A stretch of 64,000 nt of DNA from Hasllibacter sp. MH4015 (GTDB lineage Bacteria; Pseudomonadota; Alphaproteobacteria; Rhodobacterales; Rhodobacteraceae), in contig NZ_JAHTBK010000001.1 in NCBI RefSeq assembly GCF_020177575.1, positions 496,001-560,000 on the forward strand. Reading direction: 5' to 3'. Of the stretch, positions 44,194 to 53,716 are shown one piece after another (position 1 is the first letter of the stretch; every line of letters starts with the position of its first letter). Under the pieces are notes generated by a model that saw only the letters and a program-made list of their open reading frames with translations, was not told where the DNA came from and made no database searches. Both the position numbers and the translations under genes were made by a program.

Positions 44194-45794
44194 GATTGAA
44201 ATCATCCTTCCTTGCAGGCTCAGACGAGGCCCGCGCCAATCGAGAGGCGCATCTGGAAGCGCTGCGCGTCGTGCGCGAGGCGGCGGAGATGGCGGCGGCG
44301 GGGGGCGGCGCGCGCTCCCGGGAGCGCCACGTCAGCCGGGGCAAGATGCTGCCGCGGGAGCGGGTGGCCAATTTGCTCGATCCGGGCTCTCCGTTTCTGG
44401 AGGTCGGCGCAACGGCCGGGCACGGGATGTACGAGGGCGCGGCGCCGTGCGGCGGTGTCGTGGCCGGAGTGGGCCGTGTGCATGGGCGCGAGGTGATGGT
44501 CGTGTGCAACGACGCGACGGTGAAAGGCGGCACGTACTACCCAATCACCGTGAAGAAGCATTTGCGGGCGCAGGAGATCGCCGAGGAATGTGGACTACCC
44601 TGTGTATACCTTGTGGATAGCGGCGGGGCGAACCTGCCCAACCAGGATGAGGTGTTCCCGGATCGCGATCATTTCGGGCGGATCTTCTACAATCAGGCGC
44701 GGATGAGCGCGAAGGGAATTGCGCAGATTGCCGTCGTGATGGGCTCGTGCACGGCGGGGGGTGCCTATGTGCCCGCGATGAGCGACGTGACGATCATCGT
44801 CAAGGAGCAGGGCACGATTTTCCTGGCCGGCCCGCCGCTGGTGAAGGCGGCGACGGGGGAGGTCGTGACCTCCGAGGATCTGGGCGGCGGGGATGTGCAT
44901 ACGCGGCTCAGCGGCGTGGCGGATTACCTGGCGGAGGACGATGCCCATGCGTTGGCCCTGGCGCGGCGGGCCGTGGGGTCCTTGGACGGGTTCGGGGAAG
45001 ACTACGGCGTGACGCTTGGCGGGCGGCCCCCGGCCTATGATCCCGAGGAGTTGCTTGGCGTGGTGCCAGCGGCCCTGACCACCCCCTACGACATCCGCGA
45101 GGTGATCGCGCGCGTGGTCGATGATAGCTATTTCGACGAGTTCAAGGCGCGGTTTGGCGAGACGATCGTTTGCGGCTTCGCCGAGGTGTTGGGATTGCCC
45201 GTGGGGATCGTCGCCAACAACGGCGTGCTGTTTTCCGAGGCCGCACAGAAGGCGGCGCATTTCGTGGAATTATGCTCTCAGCGGAAGATCCCGCTGGTCT
45301 TCCTGCAAAACATCACGGGCTTCATGGTCGGGCGGAAATACGAGAATGAGGGCATCGCAAGGCATGGGGCCAAGATGGTCACGGCTGTGGCGACGACCGC
45401 CGTTCCCAAGGTGACGATGCTGGTGGGCGGCTCCTTCGGGGCGGGCAATTACGGGATGGCGGGGCGGGCGTATTCCCCGCGCTTCCTGTGGTCCTGGCCG
45501 AACAGCCGGATATCGGTGATGGGCGGCGCGCAGGCGGCGGGCGTCCTGGCGACGGTGAAGCGGGCCGCGATGGAGAAGGCGGGGGAGGATTGGTCGGCGG
45601 AAGCCGAGGCGGCGTTCAAGCAGCCGACGATTGATATGTTCGAGGAACAATCGCACCCGCTCTACGCGTCCGCGCGGCTTTGGGATGACGGGGTGGTGGA
45701 CCCGCGAAAATCCCGCGAGGTTCTGGGATTGAGTTTGGCGGCGGCGTTGAACGCACCGATCGAGGAGACGCGCTTTGGCCTGTTCAGGATGTAG
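44190..45794 (+). CDS. mccB: Methylcrotonyl-CoA carboxylase beta subunit (carboxyltransferase)
   Basis: 534-aa carboxyltransferase carboxylating 3-methylcrotonyl-CoA in leucine breakdown. Family stretches are [59 protein letters not shown] and [16 protein letters not shown]. It is the crotonase-like tandem-domain form and pairs with mccA. The ATG overlaps the preceding gene by 4 bases. Propionyl-CoA carboxylase is the main alternative, but the GxYYPxTVKKH region and gene order favour MCC. Confidence 0.93.
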   Translation: MRLKSSFLAGSDEARANREAHLEALRVVREAAEMAAAGGGARSRERHVSRGKMLPRERVANLLDPGSPFLEVGATAGHGMYEGAAPCGGVVAGVGRVHGREVMVVCNDATVKGGTYYPITVKKHLRAQEIAEECGLPCVYLVDSGGANLPNQDEVFPDRDHFGRIFYNQARMSAKGIAQIAVVMGSCTAGGAYVPAMSDVTIIVKEQGTIFLAGPPLVKAATGEVVTSEDLGGGDVHTRLSGVADYLAEDDAHALALARRAVGSLDGFGEDYGVTLGGRPPAYDPEELLGVVPAALTTPYDIREVIARVVDDSYFDEFKARFGETIVCGFAEVLGLPVGIVANNGVLFSEAAQKAAHFVELCSQRKIPLVFLQNITGFMVGRKYENEGIARHGAKMVTAVATTAVPKVTMLVGGSFGAGNYGMAGRAYSPRFLWSWPNSRISVMGGAQAAGVLATVKRAAMEKAGEDWSAEAEAAFKQPTIDMFEEQSHPLYASARLWDDGVVDPRKSREVLGLSLAAALNAPIEETRFGLFRM

Positions 45795-45823
45795 CCTCAA
45801 GCCCGGGTCCCGGGTGGAGACAG

Positions 45824-45873
45824 GCGAGGGGCCAGCCCCTCGCGCTCCCCGGGATATTTCCGGCACATGGAAG
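45824..45873 (+). repeat. Hairpin plus GGATATTT/ATGGAAG element, copy 3
   Basis: An 8-bp stem (GCGAGGGG, loop CCAG, CCCCTCGC) is followed by CCCCGGGATATTTCCGGCACATGGAAGA. Stem length and loop are nearly those of copy 1. It separates mccB from the ASCH gene; ATG 45867 is in frame with that gene. Confidence 0.75.
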
Positions 45874-45884
45874 AGGGGCGTGCG

Positions 45885-46310
45885 ATGATGGAGGATTTGC
45901 AGAGCCGGTATCCGGGTGCCGCGACCTATGTGTTCGGGGACAGCGCGCGGTTGTCGGCGGAGTTGCTGGCACTGGTGCGCTCAGGTGCCAAGCGCGCGAC
46001 CTGCTGCGCGGTGGCGGACGTGACGGCGGGGCGCGAGGCCCTGCCCGGGATCGGGCGTCATGACATCGCCACGACATTCGACGGACGGCCGGCGCTGGTG
46101 ACGCGGACGGTGGAGCTGCGGTTGGTGCGGTTTTGCGACATGCGCGAGGAGATGGCGTTGGCCGAAGGCGAGGACGAGACATTGGCCGGGTGGCGAGAGG
46201 GGCACGAGCGGTACTACCGGCGCGCGGGGATTTTCGACCCGGAAATGGAGCTGATCTGGGAGCGGTTCGACGTGGTCGAGGATCTGGGGGCGGTGGATGA
46301 TGCCGGGTAG
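45885..46310 (+). CDS. ASCH-domain protein
   Basis: 141-aa protein of the ASCH (PUA-like) superfamily. The pattern LVRSGAKRATCCAVADV near residues 29-45 and the C-terminal GHERYYRRAGIFDPEMELIWERFDVVEDL are typical of stand-alone ASCH proteins, which are thought to bind RNA or modified nucleosides; some are amidohydrolases. Starts at 45885 or 45888 follow a GAGGGG site; ATG 45867 inside the repeat is also in frame. No obvious link to leucine degradation. Confidence 0.78.
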   Translation: MMEDLQSRYPGAATYVFGDSARLSAELLALVRSGAKRATCCAVADVTAGREALPGIGRHDIATTFDGRPALVTRTVELRLVRFCDMREEMALAEGEDETLAGWREGHERYYRRAGIFDPEMELIWERFDVVEDLGAVDDAG

Positions 46311-47034
46311 GGTTTCGCTGGCGCTGCGCCTGTATTTCTGTCTTCCGGGTGCGCTCGGCGCCCTGGCGTTGTGGATGGAGCCGGTTGGCGCGCAGGTCGC
46401 CGGGGCCACGTCGATCGCGGCAGCCTTGCTGGTTCTGATCGGGCGCGTGGGGAAGTGGGCGGGGTTCTTGGTGATCTGGTTTTTTTGGATTGCCGGCGGC
46501 CTCCTCGTCGCGGTGACCTTCCCATTATGGCCGGTCATGATCGGCTGCACGCTTCTGGTCTGGACCGCGTGTTTCGCGGCCACGCGCATCGGGCGGACGT
46601 GGGGGGCGGGCCGCGCCGCGCGGCTGGCCGCTAGGGGCCGAGGCATTCGGGAATGCGAATGGGTGTTCACCGGGGCGGATTACGTGGCGGGGCATCCGTT
46701 GAACCGCCTGTCCTTCGGGCTTTGGGCCAGCGCTGCGGCTTTTGCACTTGCAACGGCCCTTGTGATCTTCGACCTGGCACTGGGTCTGGCCGCGCCGTGG
46801 GAATGGGCGCTTGCTGCCGTCTTTGCGCTGCCGATCTGGCCGATCCTGGCTCGGCAACCCGTGGCCTATCCGATGGTCTTCGGCGCCGGCCTTGCGGCTG
46901 TCGTGACCTTGAGCCCGGTCCTGATGGCGCTGATGCTGCCGGTTTGCTTCTATTGGGCGGACGGCGTGCGCCCCAACCTGATCTACCGCCACCGTTTCGA
47001 GCGGCTTTTGCCGGGGGGAGCCCGCGATGTTTAA
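46297..47034 (+). CDS. Multi-helix membrane protein of unknown function
   Basis: 245-aa integral membrane protein with about six helices (for example LVIWFFWIAGGLLVAVTFPLW, FALATALVIFDLALGL and VTLSPVLMALMLPVCFYWADG). A cytoplasmic stretch is rich in arginine near residues 98-116. It overlaps the ASCH stop by 14 bases and mccA by 8, so it is translated with them. No family recognised. Confidence 0.65.
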   Translation: MMPGRVSLALRLYFCLPGALGALALWMEPVGAQVAGATSIAAALLVLIGRVGKWAGFLVIWFFWIAGGLLVAVTFPLWPVMIGCTLLVWTACFAATRIGRTWGAGRAARLAARGRGIRECEWVFTGADYVAGHPLNRLSFGLWASAAAFALATALVIFDLALGLAAPWEWALAAVFALPIWPILARQPVAYPMVFGAGLAAVVTLSPVLMALMLPVCFYWADGVRPNLIYRHRFERLLPGGARDV

Positions 47035-48958
47035 GAAAATCCTGATTGCGAACCGGGGTGAGATCGCGTGTCGCGTCATCGACACGGCCCGCACGATGGG
47101 CGTGCGCACGCTGGCCGTCTATTCCGACGCCGACGCGCATGCGCGGCATGTGGCACTGGCAGATGACGCGGTACGGATCGGGGGGCCGAAGCCCGCCGAC
47201 AGCTACCTGCGCGGCGATGCGATCATCGCGCTGGCGCGCGAGAAGGGCGCGGAGGCGATCCACCCGGGCTATGGCTTCCTGAGCGAGAACCCGGATTTCG
47301 TCGAAGCCGTGGAGGCGGCGGGATTGGTCTTCATCGGGCCGGGGGCCGATGCGATCCGCGCCATGGGGCTGAAGGATGCGGCAAAGGCGTTGATGGAGGA
47401 GGCGGGCGTACCCGTCGTGCCGGGCTATCACGGTGCGTCCCAGGAGCGGCTGGCCGAACGCGCCGCGGAGATCGGCTATCCGGTGCTGATCAAGGCGGTC
47501 GCGGGCGGCGGCGGCAAGGGAATGCGCCGCGTGGACCGGGCGGAGGATTTCGCCGACGCGCTTGACAGCGCGCGGGGGGAGGCGGCGACCGCGTTCGGTA
47601 ACGACGCGGTTCTGATCGAGAAATTCGTGGCCACACCGCGCCATATCGAGGTGCAGGTGTTCGGTGACGGGGAAAAGGCGGTGCATCTGTTCGAGCGCGA
47701 TTGCTCGCTTCAGCGGCGTCACCAGAAGGTGATCGAGGAGGCGCCCGCACCCGGCATGACCGAGGAGATGCGGGAGGCGATGGGCAGCGCCGCCGTGCGC
47801 GCGGCGGAGGCCATCGGCTACAAGGGCGCGGGCACGGTGGAGTTCATCGTCGACGCCTCCGACGGGCTGCGCGCGGACCGGTTCTATTTCATGGAGATGA
47901 ACACCCGGTTGCAGGTGGAGCATCCGGTGACGGAGGCCATTACCGGCGTCGATCTGGTGGAATGGCAGTTGCGGGTGGCGGCGGGTGAGCCGTTGCCGAT
48001 GCGACAGGGCGATCTTGCTATCAACGGCCATGCCTTCGAGGCGCGGCTTTACGCCGAGGATGTGCCGAAAGGGTTTCTGCCCGCGACCGGCAGGCTGGCG
48101 CATCTGCAATTTCCCGGCGGCGCACGGGCCGATACCGGTGTGCGGCCCGGAGACGAGATCAGCCCGTGGTACGACCCCATGATCGCCAAGTTGATCGTCC
48201 ATGGGGCCACGCGGGAGATCGCGTTGGGACGCCTTGAACAGGCTTTGTCGGAGACGCAGGTCGCCGGGACTGTCACGAACCTCGCCTTTCTGCGGGCGCT
48301 GGCGCGCCACGATGGGTTCGGGCGAGGTGAGGTCGATACAGGCCTGATCGACCGCGATATCGAGGCGCTGTCAGCGCAGCCCGAGCCGTGTTCCCGGTGC
48401 CGGTCCATCGCGGCGATCGGCGCGATGGGTCTGGACGGTGGACCGGTGCAGGGCTTCACGTTGTGGGACCCGATGGTGCAGCAGGTCGCGCTGGCCCGCG
48501 GGGAGGATGTGGAGCTTTTGAAGGTTGCCGTGACCGGGCCGGGACGCGCCCTGGTGACACGGAACGACGGCGGCGAACACGAAGTGTCGTTCGGGCCGGA
48601 TGGCTGGGCCGTGGACGGCGCGCCGGTCCCGGCGGACGTGGTGCGCCACGAAGCGGGTCTCTCGGTCTTCTGGGGCAACAATTACCACTTCACGCTGCCC
48701 GACCCGCTGGACGTGGCGGGCAGCGCGGGCGCCGCAGCGGGCCGGATCGAGGCGCCCATGCCGGGGCTGGTGAAGGCGGTCTTCGTGGCGGCGGGCGCGC
48801 AGGTGCAAACCGGCGACCGGCTGGCGATCCTGGAGGCGATGAAGATGGAACACGTGCTCAAGGCGGGACGGGACGGCGTGGTCGCGGAGGTGCTGACGCA
48901 GGCGGGTGCCCAGGTCGACGCGGGCGCGCCGCTGATCGTGCTGGAGGAGGAGGGATGA
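47027..48958 (+). CDS. mccA: Methylcrotonyl-CoA carboxylase alpha subunit (biotin carboxylase/BCCP)
   Basis: 643-aa biotin-dependent subunit. The biotin carboxylase domain covers about residues 1-450 (FKKILIANRGEIACRVI, ATP-grasp KAVAGGGGKGMRRVD, FMEMNTRLQVEHPVTE). A linker follows, then the C-terminal biotinyl domain with the biotinylated Lys606 in AMKMEHVLKA. It carboxylates biotin and partners with mccB. Start and preceding gene overlap by 8 bases; the GST start overlaps its stop by 4. Confidence 0.94.
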   Translation: MFKKILIANRGEIACRVIDTARTMGVRTLAVYSDADAHARHVALADDAVRIGGPKPADSYLRGDAIIALAREKGAEAIHPGYGFLSENPDFVEAVEAAGLVFIGPGADAIRAMGLKDAAKALMEEAGVPVVPGYHGASQERLAERAAEIGYPVLIKAVAGGGGKGMRRVDRAEDFADALDSARGEAATAFGNDAVLIEKFVATPRHIEVQVFGDGEKAVHLFERDCSLQRRHQKVIEEAPAPGMTEEMREAMGSAAVRAAEAIGYKGAGTVEFIVDASDGLRADRFYFMEMNTRLQVEHPVTEAITGVDLVEWQLRVAAGEPLPMRQGDLAINGHAFEARLYAEDVPKGFLPATGRLAHLQFPGGARADTGVRPGDEISPWYDPMIAKLIVHGATREIALGRLEQALSETQVAGTVTNLAFLRALARHDGFGRGEVDTGLIDRDIEALSAQPEPCSRCRSIAAIGAMGLDGGPVQGFTLWDPMVQQVALARGEDVELLKVAVTGPGRALVTRNDGGEHEVSFGPDGWAVDGAPVPADVVRHEAGLSVFWGNNYHFTLPDPLDVAGSAGAAAGRIEAPMPGLVKAVFVAAGAQVQTGDRLAILEAMKMEHVLKAGRDGVVAEVLTQAGAQVDAGAPLIVLEEEG

Positions 48959-49623
48959 GTGACGTCGTTCGGTTGCACCATGTCCCCTGGGGCCGATCGT
49001 TCCGGGTGCTGTGGCTGTTGCAGGAGATGGGGATCACCCCGGAATTGGAACTCTACGAGATCGGCACGCGGAAGATGCAGGAGCCCGGGCTCAAAGACCG
49101 CTCACCCGCCGGCCGCATTCCGGCGCTGGAGATCGACGGGCGCACGATCTTCGAGAGTTCGGCCATCTTGCAATATCTATGCGAGACGCGACGGGAGTTC
49201 GGGTTCGGGCGGGAGCCTGGGCAAACGGACCGCGTGGCTTACCTGGAGGCGCTGGGATTTGCGGAGACCATGGCCTCCCTGATCGAGCAGCTGAACCTCA
49301 ACCACCTGTTCCTGCGGCCTCCGGCCAAGCCCTCGCCCGCCGTTGTGAAGCTGAACACCCTGCGCCTGAAAGGGACGTTGGCGGGGCTGGAGGGGATGAT
49401 CGCGGGGGAGTACCTGCTTCCATCAGGTTTCTCGGCGGCAGATACGATGCTGGGCTTCAACCTTTTCGCCGCGCCGTTCTACATGGATATGGAGCCGTTT
49501 GCCGAATTGCGGGCCTATTGGGCGCGGTTGCAGGCGCGGCCGGCCTTCCAAGCGGCGGCTGAGATCGAAGGGCCGCAGACCTTCTACGCGAAAGACTTCT
49601 ACCCTGTGCCAGAGGCAGAGTGA
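48955..49623 (+). CDS. Glutathione S-transferase family protein
   Basis: 222-aa cytosolic GST. The N-terminal thioredoxin-like domain (VVRLHHVPWGRSFRVLWLLQEM, cis-Pro/Ser region AGRIPALEIDGRTIFESSAIL) is followed by a helical C-terminal domain. A glutathione-binding Ser/Glu pair is in ESSAI. It overlaps the mccA stop by 4 bases. No known role in leucine breakdown; it could detoxify reactive enoyl-CoA by-products, which is inference. Confidence 0.85.
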   Translation: MSDVVRLHHVPWGRSFRVLWLLQEMGITPELELYEIGTRKMQEPGLKDRSPAGRIPALEIDGRTIFESSAILQYLCETRREFGFGREPGQTDRVAYLEALGFAETMASLIEQLNLNHLFLRPPAKPSPAVVKLNTLRLKGTLAGLEGMIAGEYLLPSGFSAADTMLGFNLFAAPFYMDMEPFAELRAYWARLQARPAFQAAAEIEGPQTFYAKDFYPVPEAE

Positions 49624-49630
49624 GGATGCC

Positions 49631-49660
49631 TTCGGCGAGGATATTTGGGGCACATGGAAG
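49631..49660 (+). repeat. GGATATTT/ATGGAAG element, copy 4 (no long hairpin)
   Basis: GAGGATATTTGGGGCACATGGAAG keeps the conserved core but is preceded only by CTTCGGC, not a full stem. It lies between the GST and HMG-CoA lyase genes; ATG 49654 is in frame with the lyase start at 49675. Confidence 0.65.
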
Positions 49661-49674
49661 GGGGGCCGCGCGCC

Positions 49675-50529
49675 ATGGGTGATCGGGTCGAGATTTTCGA
49701 GGTGGGCCCGCGCGACGGCTTGCAGAACGAGGCGCGTCGGATCCCCACGGCGGAGAAGATCGCGCTGGTGGATCTGTTGTCCCAGGCCGGGTTCCGACGG
49801 ATCGAAGTTGCGTCCTTCGTCAGCCCCAAATGGGTGCCGCAGATGGCCGATGGGGCCGAGGTGTTGGCCGGGATCACGCGGGCGGAGGGCGTGTCCTATG
49901 CCGCGCTGACGCCGAATATGCGCGGATACCAGCGGGCTGTGGCCGCGCGCGCCGACGAGATCGCGATCTTCGCAAGCGCCTCGGAAGGGTTTTCCAAGGC
50001 CAATCTCAACGCGACGATTGCAGAGAGCCTGGCGCGGTTCGCGGATGTGGCAGCCGCCGCGCAGGCCGACGGGATGCGGATGCGGGGCTATGTTTCCTGC
50101 GTGACGAATTGTCCGTTCGATGGACCCACGGCACCGGAGGATGTGGCGCGCGTGGTGGGGGCGTTGCGGGAGATGGGGGCCTATGAGGTCTCGTTGGGCG
50201 ATACGATTGGGCAGGGGCGGCCCGAGCGGGTCGATGCGATGCTGGAGCGTGTATTGGAGGAGTTGCCGGCGGAGCGGTTGGCCGGACATTTCCACGATAC
50301 GGCCGGGCGGGCGCTTGCCAATGTCGACGCGGCGCTGGCACGCGGATTGCGGGTGTTCGATGCAGCGGTGGGTGGTCTTGGCGGCTGCCCCTATGCGCCA
50401 GGGGCGGCAGGGAATGTTGCGACCGAGGCGCTGGACGCGCATCTGGCCGCACGCGGGTATGTGACCGGGTTGAACCGGGCGGTGGTCGCGAAGGCGGGCC
50501 GGATGGCGCAGGACATGCGGGGAGGATGA
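49675..50529 (+). CDS. hmgL: Hydroxymethylglutaryl-CoA lyase
   Basis: 284-aa TIM-barrel lyase cleaving HMG-CoA to acetoacetate and acetyl-CoA, the last step of leucine breakdown. Signatures are VEIFEVGPRDGLQNEARRIP, RIEVASFVSPKWVPQMAD, SLGDTIGQG, GHFHDTAGRALANVD and the catalytic cysteine loop AVGGLGGCPYAPGAAGNVATE. The start is ATG 49675; ATG 49654 in the upstream repeat is in frame. The stop overlaps the next start by 4 bases. Confidence 0.94.
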   Translation: MGDRVEIFEVGPRDGLQNEARRIPTAEKIALVDLLSQAGFRRIEVASFVSPKWVPQMADGAEVLAGITRAEGVSYAALTPNMRGYQRAVAARADEIAIFASASEGFSKANLNATIAESLARFADVAAAAQADGMRMRGYVSCVTNCPFDGPTAPEDVARVVGALREMGAYEVSLGDTIGQGRPERVDAMLERVLEELPAERLAGHFHDTAGRALANVDAALARGLRVFDAAVGGLGGCPYAPGAAGNVATEALDAHLAARGYVTGLNRAVVAKAGRMAQDMRGG

Positions 50530-51317
50530 GCATGGGTGAGACGATCAGGATTACGGTCGACGAACGGGGCGTCGCGACGCTGTGCCTTGATCGGGTCGAG
50601 CGGCACAATGCGATGAATGCCCAAATGATCGCGGAACTGACGCAGGCCGCCGAGCGCCTGGGCCGCGACCCGGCGGTGCGGATTGTCGTGCTGACGGGAG
50701 AGGGTGCGAGTTTCTGTGCCGGCGGCGACCTTGGCTGGATGAAGGCGCAGATGGAGGCCGACGGCCCGACCCGCGCTAGAGAGGCCCGAGCGCTGGCGGA
50801 GATGCTGGGGGCGCTGGACCGTCTGCCCAAGCCGTTGATCGGACGGGTACAAGGGCAAGCCTTTGGCGGTGGCGTCGGCCTGATGAGCGTGTGTGACGTG
50901 GCCGTGGGTGTGGACAGCGCGAAATTCGGCCTGACGGAGGTGCGGTTGGGCCTGATCCCGGCGACGATCGGGCCCTATGTGGTGGCGCGGATGGGAGCCG
51001 CGCGGGCACGCCGGGTGTTCTTCTCGGGCCGCCGGTTCGATGCGGCGGAGGCGGTTTCGCTTGGCCTTCTGGCGCGCGCGGTTCCCGAGGCCGAGTTGGA
51101 TGCGGCGATGGAGGCGGAGGTTGCGCCCTACCTGTCTGCCGCGCCCGGTGCGGTGGCCGAGGGCAAGGCGCTTGTCGCGTCGTTAGGCGGCGCGGTGGGC
51201 GAGCAGGACGTGGCCATGACCATCGACGCGCTGGTGCGCCGATGGGAAACGCCCGAGGCCGAGGAGGGGATCGCGGCCTTCTTCGACAAGCGCAAGCCGG
51301 GGTGGGTGGACGCCTGA
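50526..51317 (+). CDS. liuC: Methylglutaconyl-CoA hydratase (enoyl-CoA hydratase family)
   Basis: 263-aa crotonase. The CoA and oxyanion regions are EGASFCAGGDLGWMKAQME and IGRVQGQAFGGGVGLMSVCDVAVG; AKFGLTEVRLGLIPATIGPYV and FFSGRRFDAAEAVSLGLL follow. The tryptophan-containing GDLGWMKAQ is usual in methylglutaconyl-CoA hydratases. It closes the liu operon, overlapping hmgL by 4 bases. General enoyl-CoA hydratase is the alternative, but operon context fits. Confidence 0.88.
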   Translation: MSMGETIRITVDERGVATLCLDRVERHNAMNAQMIAELTQAAERLGRDPAVRIVVLTGEGASFCAGGDLGWMKAQMEADGPTRAREARALAEMLGALDRLPKPLIGRVQGQAFGGGVGLMSVCDVAVGVDSAKFGLTEVRLGLIPATIGPYVVARMGAARARRVFFSGRRFDAAEAVSLGLLARAVPEAELDAAMEAEVAPYLSAAPGAVAEGKALVASLGGAVGEQDVAMTIDALVRRWETPEAEEGIAAFFDKRKPGWVDA

Positions 51318-51422
51318 CCCGGTAATTGTCTGACATTTATCGCTAGACAGACGCCACCTCCTTCCGCAATCCTGCGCCCCGATATCGGCCCAATCCCAGA
51401 GGCCGGACTCGGGAGGATCATC

Positions 51423-52970
51423 ATGGCCATATTCCAGAGCCGCCACGGCACCGTGGAAGTGCCCGCGATTTCAGTGACCCAGAAGCTGTTCGAGGGCTTC
51501 GAGGGCCGGCTGGATGACGTGGCCATGATCGACGGGCCCACCGGGCGGGAGGTCACGGCGGGCGCGATGATCGAACAGATCAAGCGTCTGGCCGGCGGGC
51601 TGACGGAACGCGGCGTCCTGCCGGGCGGAACCGTGGCGCTTCTGGCGCCGAACCTGCCGGAATATCCCGTTGTCTTCCATGGGGTCGCCTTGGGCGGCGG
51701 CACCGTGACGACCATCAATCCCACCTACACCGCGCCCGAGATCCAGCATCAATTGAACGATGCGGGGGCCACGATGCTGGTCACCATTTCGATGTTCGAG
51801 GAGGTGGCGCGCAAAGCCATGGCTGGCACCGGATGCACGGAACTGGTCGTGCTGGATGGCGGCGGGGACGGGGCCCTATCGCTGTCGGACGTGATGGGGG
51901 CGGAGTTGCCTGCGCAAGCCCCGGTCGACGTGGAAAACGACGTTGTTGTCCTGCCCTATTCCAGCGGCACGACGGGGCGTCCCAAGGGGGTGATGCTGAC
52001 CCATCGCAACCTTGTGGCCAACGTGACGCAATCCGCGGCGGTTGCCGGGATCACGCCGGGCGACAAGGCGATCGCCTTCCTTCCGTTCTTCCACATCTAC
52101 GGCATGACCGTGCTGATGAACCTGTTTCTGAACCAGCGTGCGCAGATCATCACGATGCCGCGCTTCGATCTGGAAATGTACCTCAAACTGATCCAGGAGC
52201 ATCGCGCGACGCGGCTTTACATCGTGCCGCCCGTGGCCCTGGCGCTGGCCAAGCATCCGCTGGTGGAGGAGTATGACGTATCCTCCGTGAAGCAGATTTT
52301 CTCGGGCGCTGCGCCACTTGGCGCGGAGATCGAGGCGGCTGTGGGCGCACGGTTCGGTGCCTCCTCGGTCCAGGGATACGGGATGACGGAACTCAGCCCG
52401 ATCAGCCACATGACGGCGGGCGACAATATCCGCCACGGCTCGAGCGGGCAGGCGGTCCCGTCGACCGAATGCCGGATCGTGGATCCCGAGACGCTGGAAG
52501 ATCTTCCGGCGGGCATGGAAGGGGAATTGTGGATCCGCGGCCCGCAAGTGATGAAGGGTTACCTCGGCAACCCCGATGCCACGGCGGAGACGATGGCCGA
52601 TGGCGGATGGCTGCGCACCGGCGATCTGGCGGAGATCGACGAGGACGGCTTCATGTTCATCCGGGACCGTCTAAAGGAATTGATAAAATACAAAGGGTTC
52701 CAAGTCGCACCGGCGGAGGTGGAAGCCGCACTTTGCGCGCTCGACGGGGTCAGCGACGCCGCCGTGATCGGGCGTAGCAACGCGGAGGCGGGCGAAGTTC
52801 CCGTGGCCTTCGTCGTGACCGCCCCGGGCGTGGACGAGGCCGCGCTGCGCGCCCATTGCGAAGGGTGCCTTGCGAGCTACAAACGGCCCGAGGAATACCG
52901 GTTCGTGGACAGCGTGCCGAAGAGCGCGAGTGGCAAGATCCTGCGTCGGGAATTGCGGGACGCGCTTTAG
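51423..52970 (+). CDS. Acyl-CoA ligase (4-coumarate-CoA ligase-like, AMP-binding)
   Basis: 515-aa adenylate-forming enzyme activating a carboxylic acid to its CoA thioester. The AMP-binding loop is YSSGTTGRPKGVMLTHRN near residues 180-197; GYGMTELSPISHMT, GWLRTGDLAEIDEDGFMFIRDR and PKSASGKILRREL are further core motifs. A 105-base gap upstream contains an imperfect inverted repeat (TGTCTG ... CTAGACAG), so it likely has its own promoter. It ends at a strong bidirectional terminator. Substrate unknown; aromatic or branched acids are plausible. Confidence 0.87.
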   Translation: MAIFQSRHGTVEVPAISVTQKLFEGFEGRLDDVAMIDGPTGREVTAGAMIEQIKRLAGGLTERGVLPGGTVALLAPNLPEYPVVFHGVALGGGTVTTINPTYTAPEIQHQLNDAGATMLVTISMFEEVARKAMAGTGCTELVVLDGGGDGALSLSDVMGAELPAQAPVDVENDVVVLPYSSGTTGRPKGVMLTHRNLVANVTQSAAVAGITPGDKAIAFLPFFHIYGMTVLMNLFLNQRAQIITMPRFDLEMYLKLIQEHRATRLYIVPPVALALAKHPLVEEYDVSSVKQIFSGAAPLGAEIEAAVGARFGASSVQGYGMTELSPISHMTAGDNIRHGSSGQAVPSTECRIVDPETLEDLPAGMEGELWIRGPQVMKGYLGNPDATAETMADGGWLRTGDLAEIDEDGFMFIRDRLKELIKYKGFQVAPAEVEAALCALDGVSDAAVIGRSNAEAGEVPVAFVVTAPGVDEAALRAHCEGCLASYKRPEEYRFVDSVPKSASGKILRRELRDAL

Positions 52971-52987
52971 CCGTGTGACAGGAAAAC

Positions 52988-53015
52988 TCGGCGCTTTCGT
53001 CCACGAAAGCGCCGA
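52988..53015. terminator. Bidirectional intrinsic terminator
   Basis: TCGGCGCTTTCG pairs perfectly with CGAAAGCGCCGA (12 bp, loop TCCA), flanked by AAAAC on the left and TTTGG on the right. It serves the acyl-CoA ligase and the convergent secreted-protein gene. Confidence 0.82.
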
Positions 53016-53042
53016 TTTGGCTAGCGTTGCAGGCTGATGACA

Positions 53043-53516
53043 TCAGAATTCGAGCTTCCCGGACACGGAGAAGCTCATCTGATCGGACTGCGAGTCGTAG
53101 CTAATTGACGCCGAGAATTCGCGCCCGTCCGTAGTGCCGTCTTCGACCGCGGTTGCAAGCTCGGCAGAGAACTTGCCCGAAGATGCGAGGTCGAAGCCAA
53201 GATCGAACCCACCGAACGTCGCATTACCGCTGAGCGCGATGCCGAATTGATCAGTAAGGACATCGTAGTCGGATTGGACATTAAGATCGCCGAAATCCCC
53301 CCAATCGACCGCATAGCTGGCGGAGATCGTGGCATGCGCCTCATCGCCGTCCGAGTAGCTCAGCGTCGTGCGAAATGTTTCAATCTCGAAATCGACCAGG
53401 GCCGCGGCGGCCTCTTCGGTTGTGGAGAATTCGTAGGTCAGGCTATCCGCCAAAACCAGTTGAGGGACCACGGCAAGGATGGCTGCGAGTGCTGAAGTGT
53501 AAAGTGCTTTTTTCAT
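53043..53516 (-). CDS. Small secreted beta-rich protein
   Basis: 157-aa protein with a signal peptide (MKKALYTSALAAILAVVPQLVLA). The mature part alternates polar and hydrophobic residues and is rich in Ser, Asp and Gly (TLSYSDGDEAHATISASYA, ASISYDSQSDQMSFSVSG), ending in LEF, a C-terminal aromatic pattern seen in outer-membrane beta proteins. GC is lower than in neighbouring operons. No named family recognised. It has a clear GGAG before the start. Confidence 0.65.
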   Translation of the reverse strand: MKKALYTSALAAILAVVPQLVLADSLTYEFSTTEEAAAALVDFEIETFRTTLSYSDGDEAHATISASYAVDWGDFGDLNVQSDYDVLTDQFGIALSGNATFGGFDLGFDLASSGKFSAELATAVEDGTTDGREFSASISYDSQSDQMSFSVSGKLEF

Positions 53517-53716
53517 GACGAGCTCCTATTTTCTAATCATCTTCGCACCGGTTCCGATGCGTCGATGAGGAGTGACCTAGGGGCATCCGATCTGGCATTT
53601 CAGTTCCGAAAATTTGCAAAAAAACCAAAAGAAAGTTGGAAATTTCCGATTCCTTCCCGATACTTCCGAAATCTTCTGGAGTGCATGAAGGGGGTGCGGA
53701 AGACGTGGGGGAAAAC

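Noticed and set aside
46667-48310. Minus-strand open frame of 547 codons
   Set aside because: Antisense to mccA; no domain signature in its translation.
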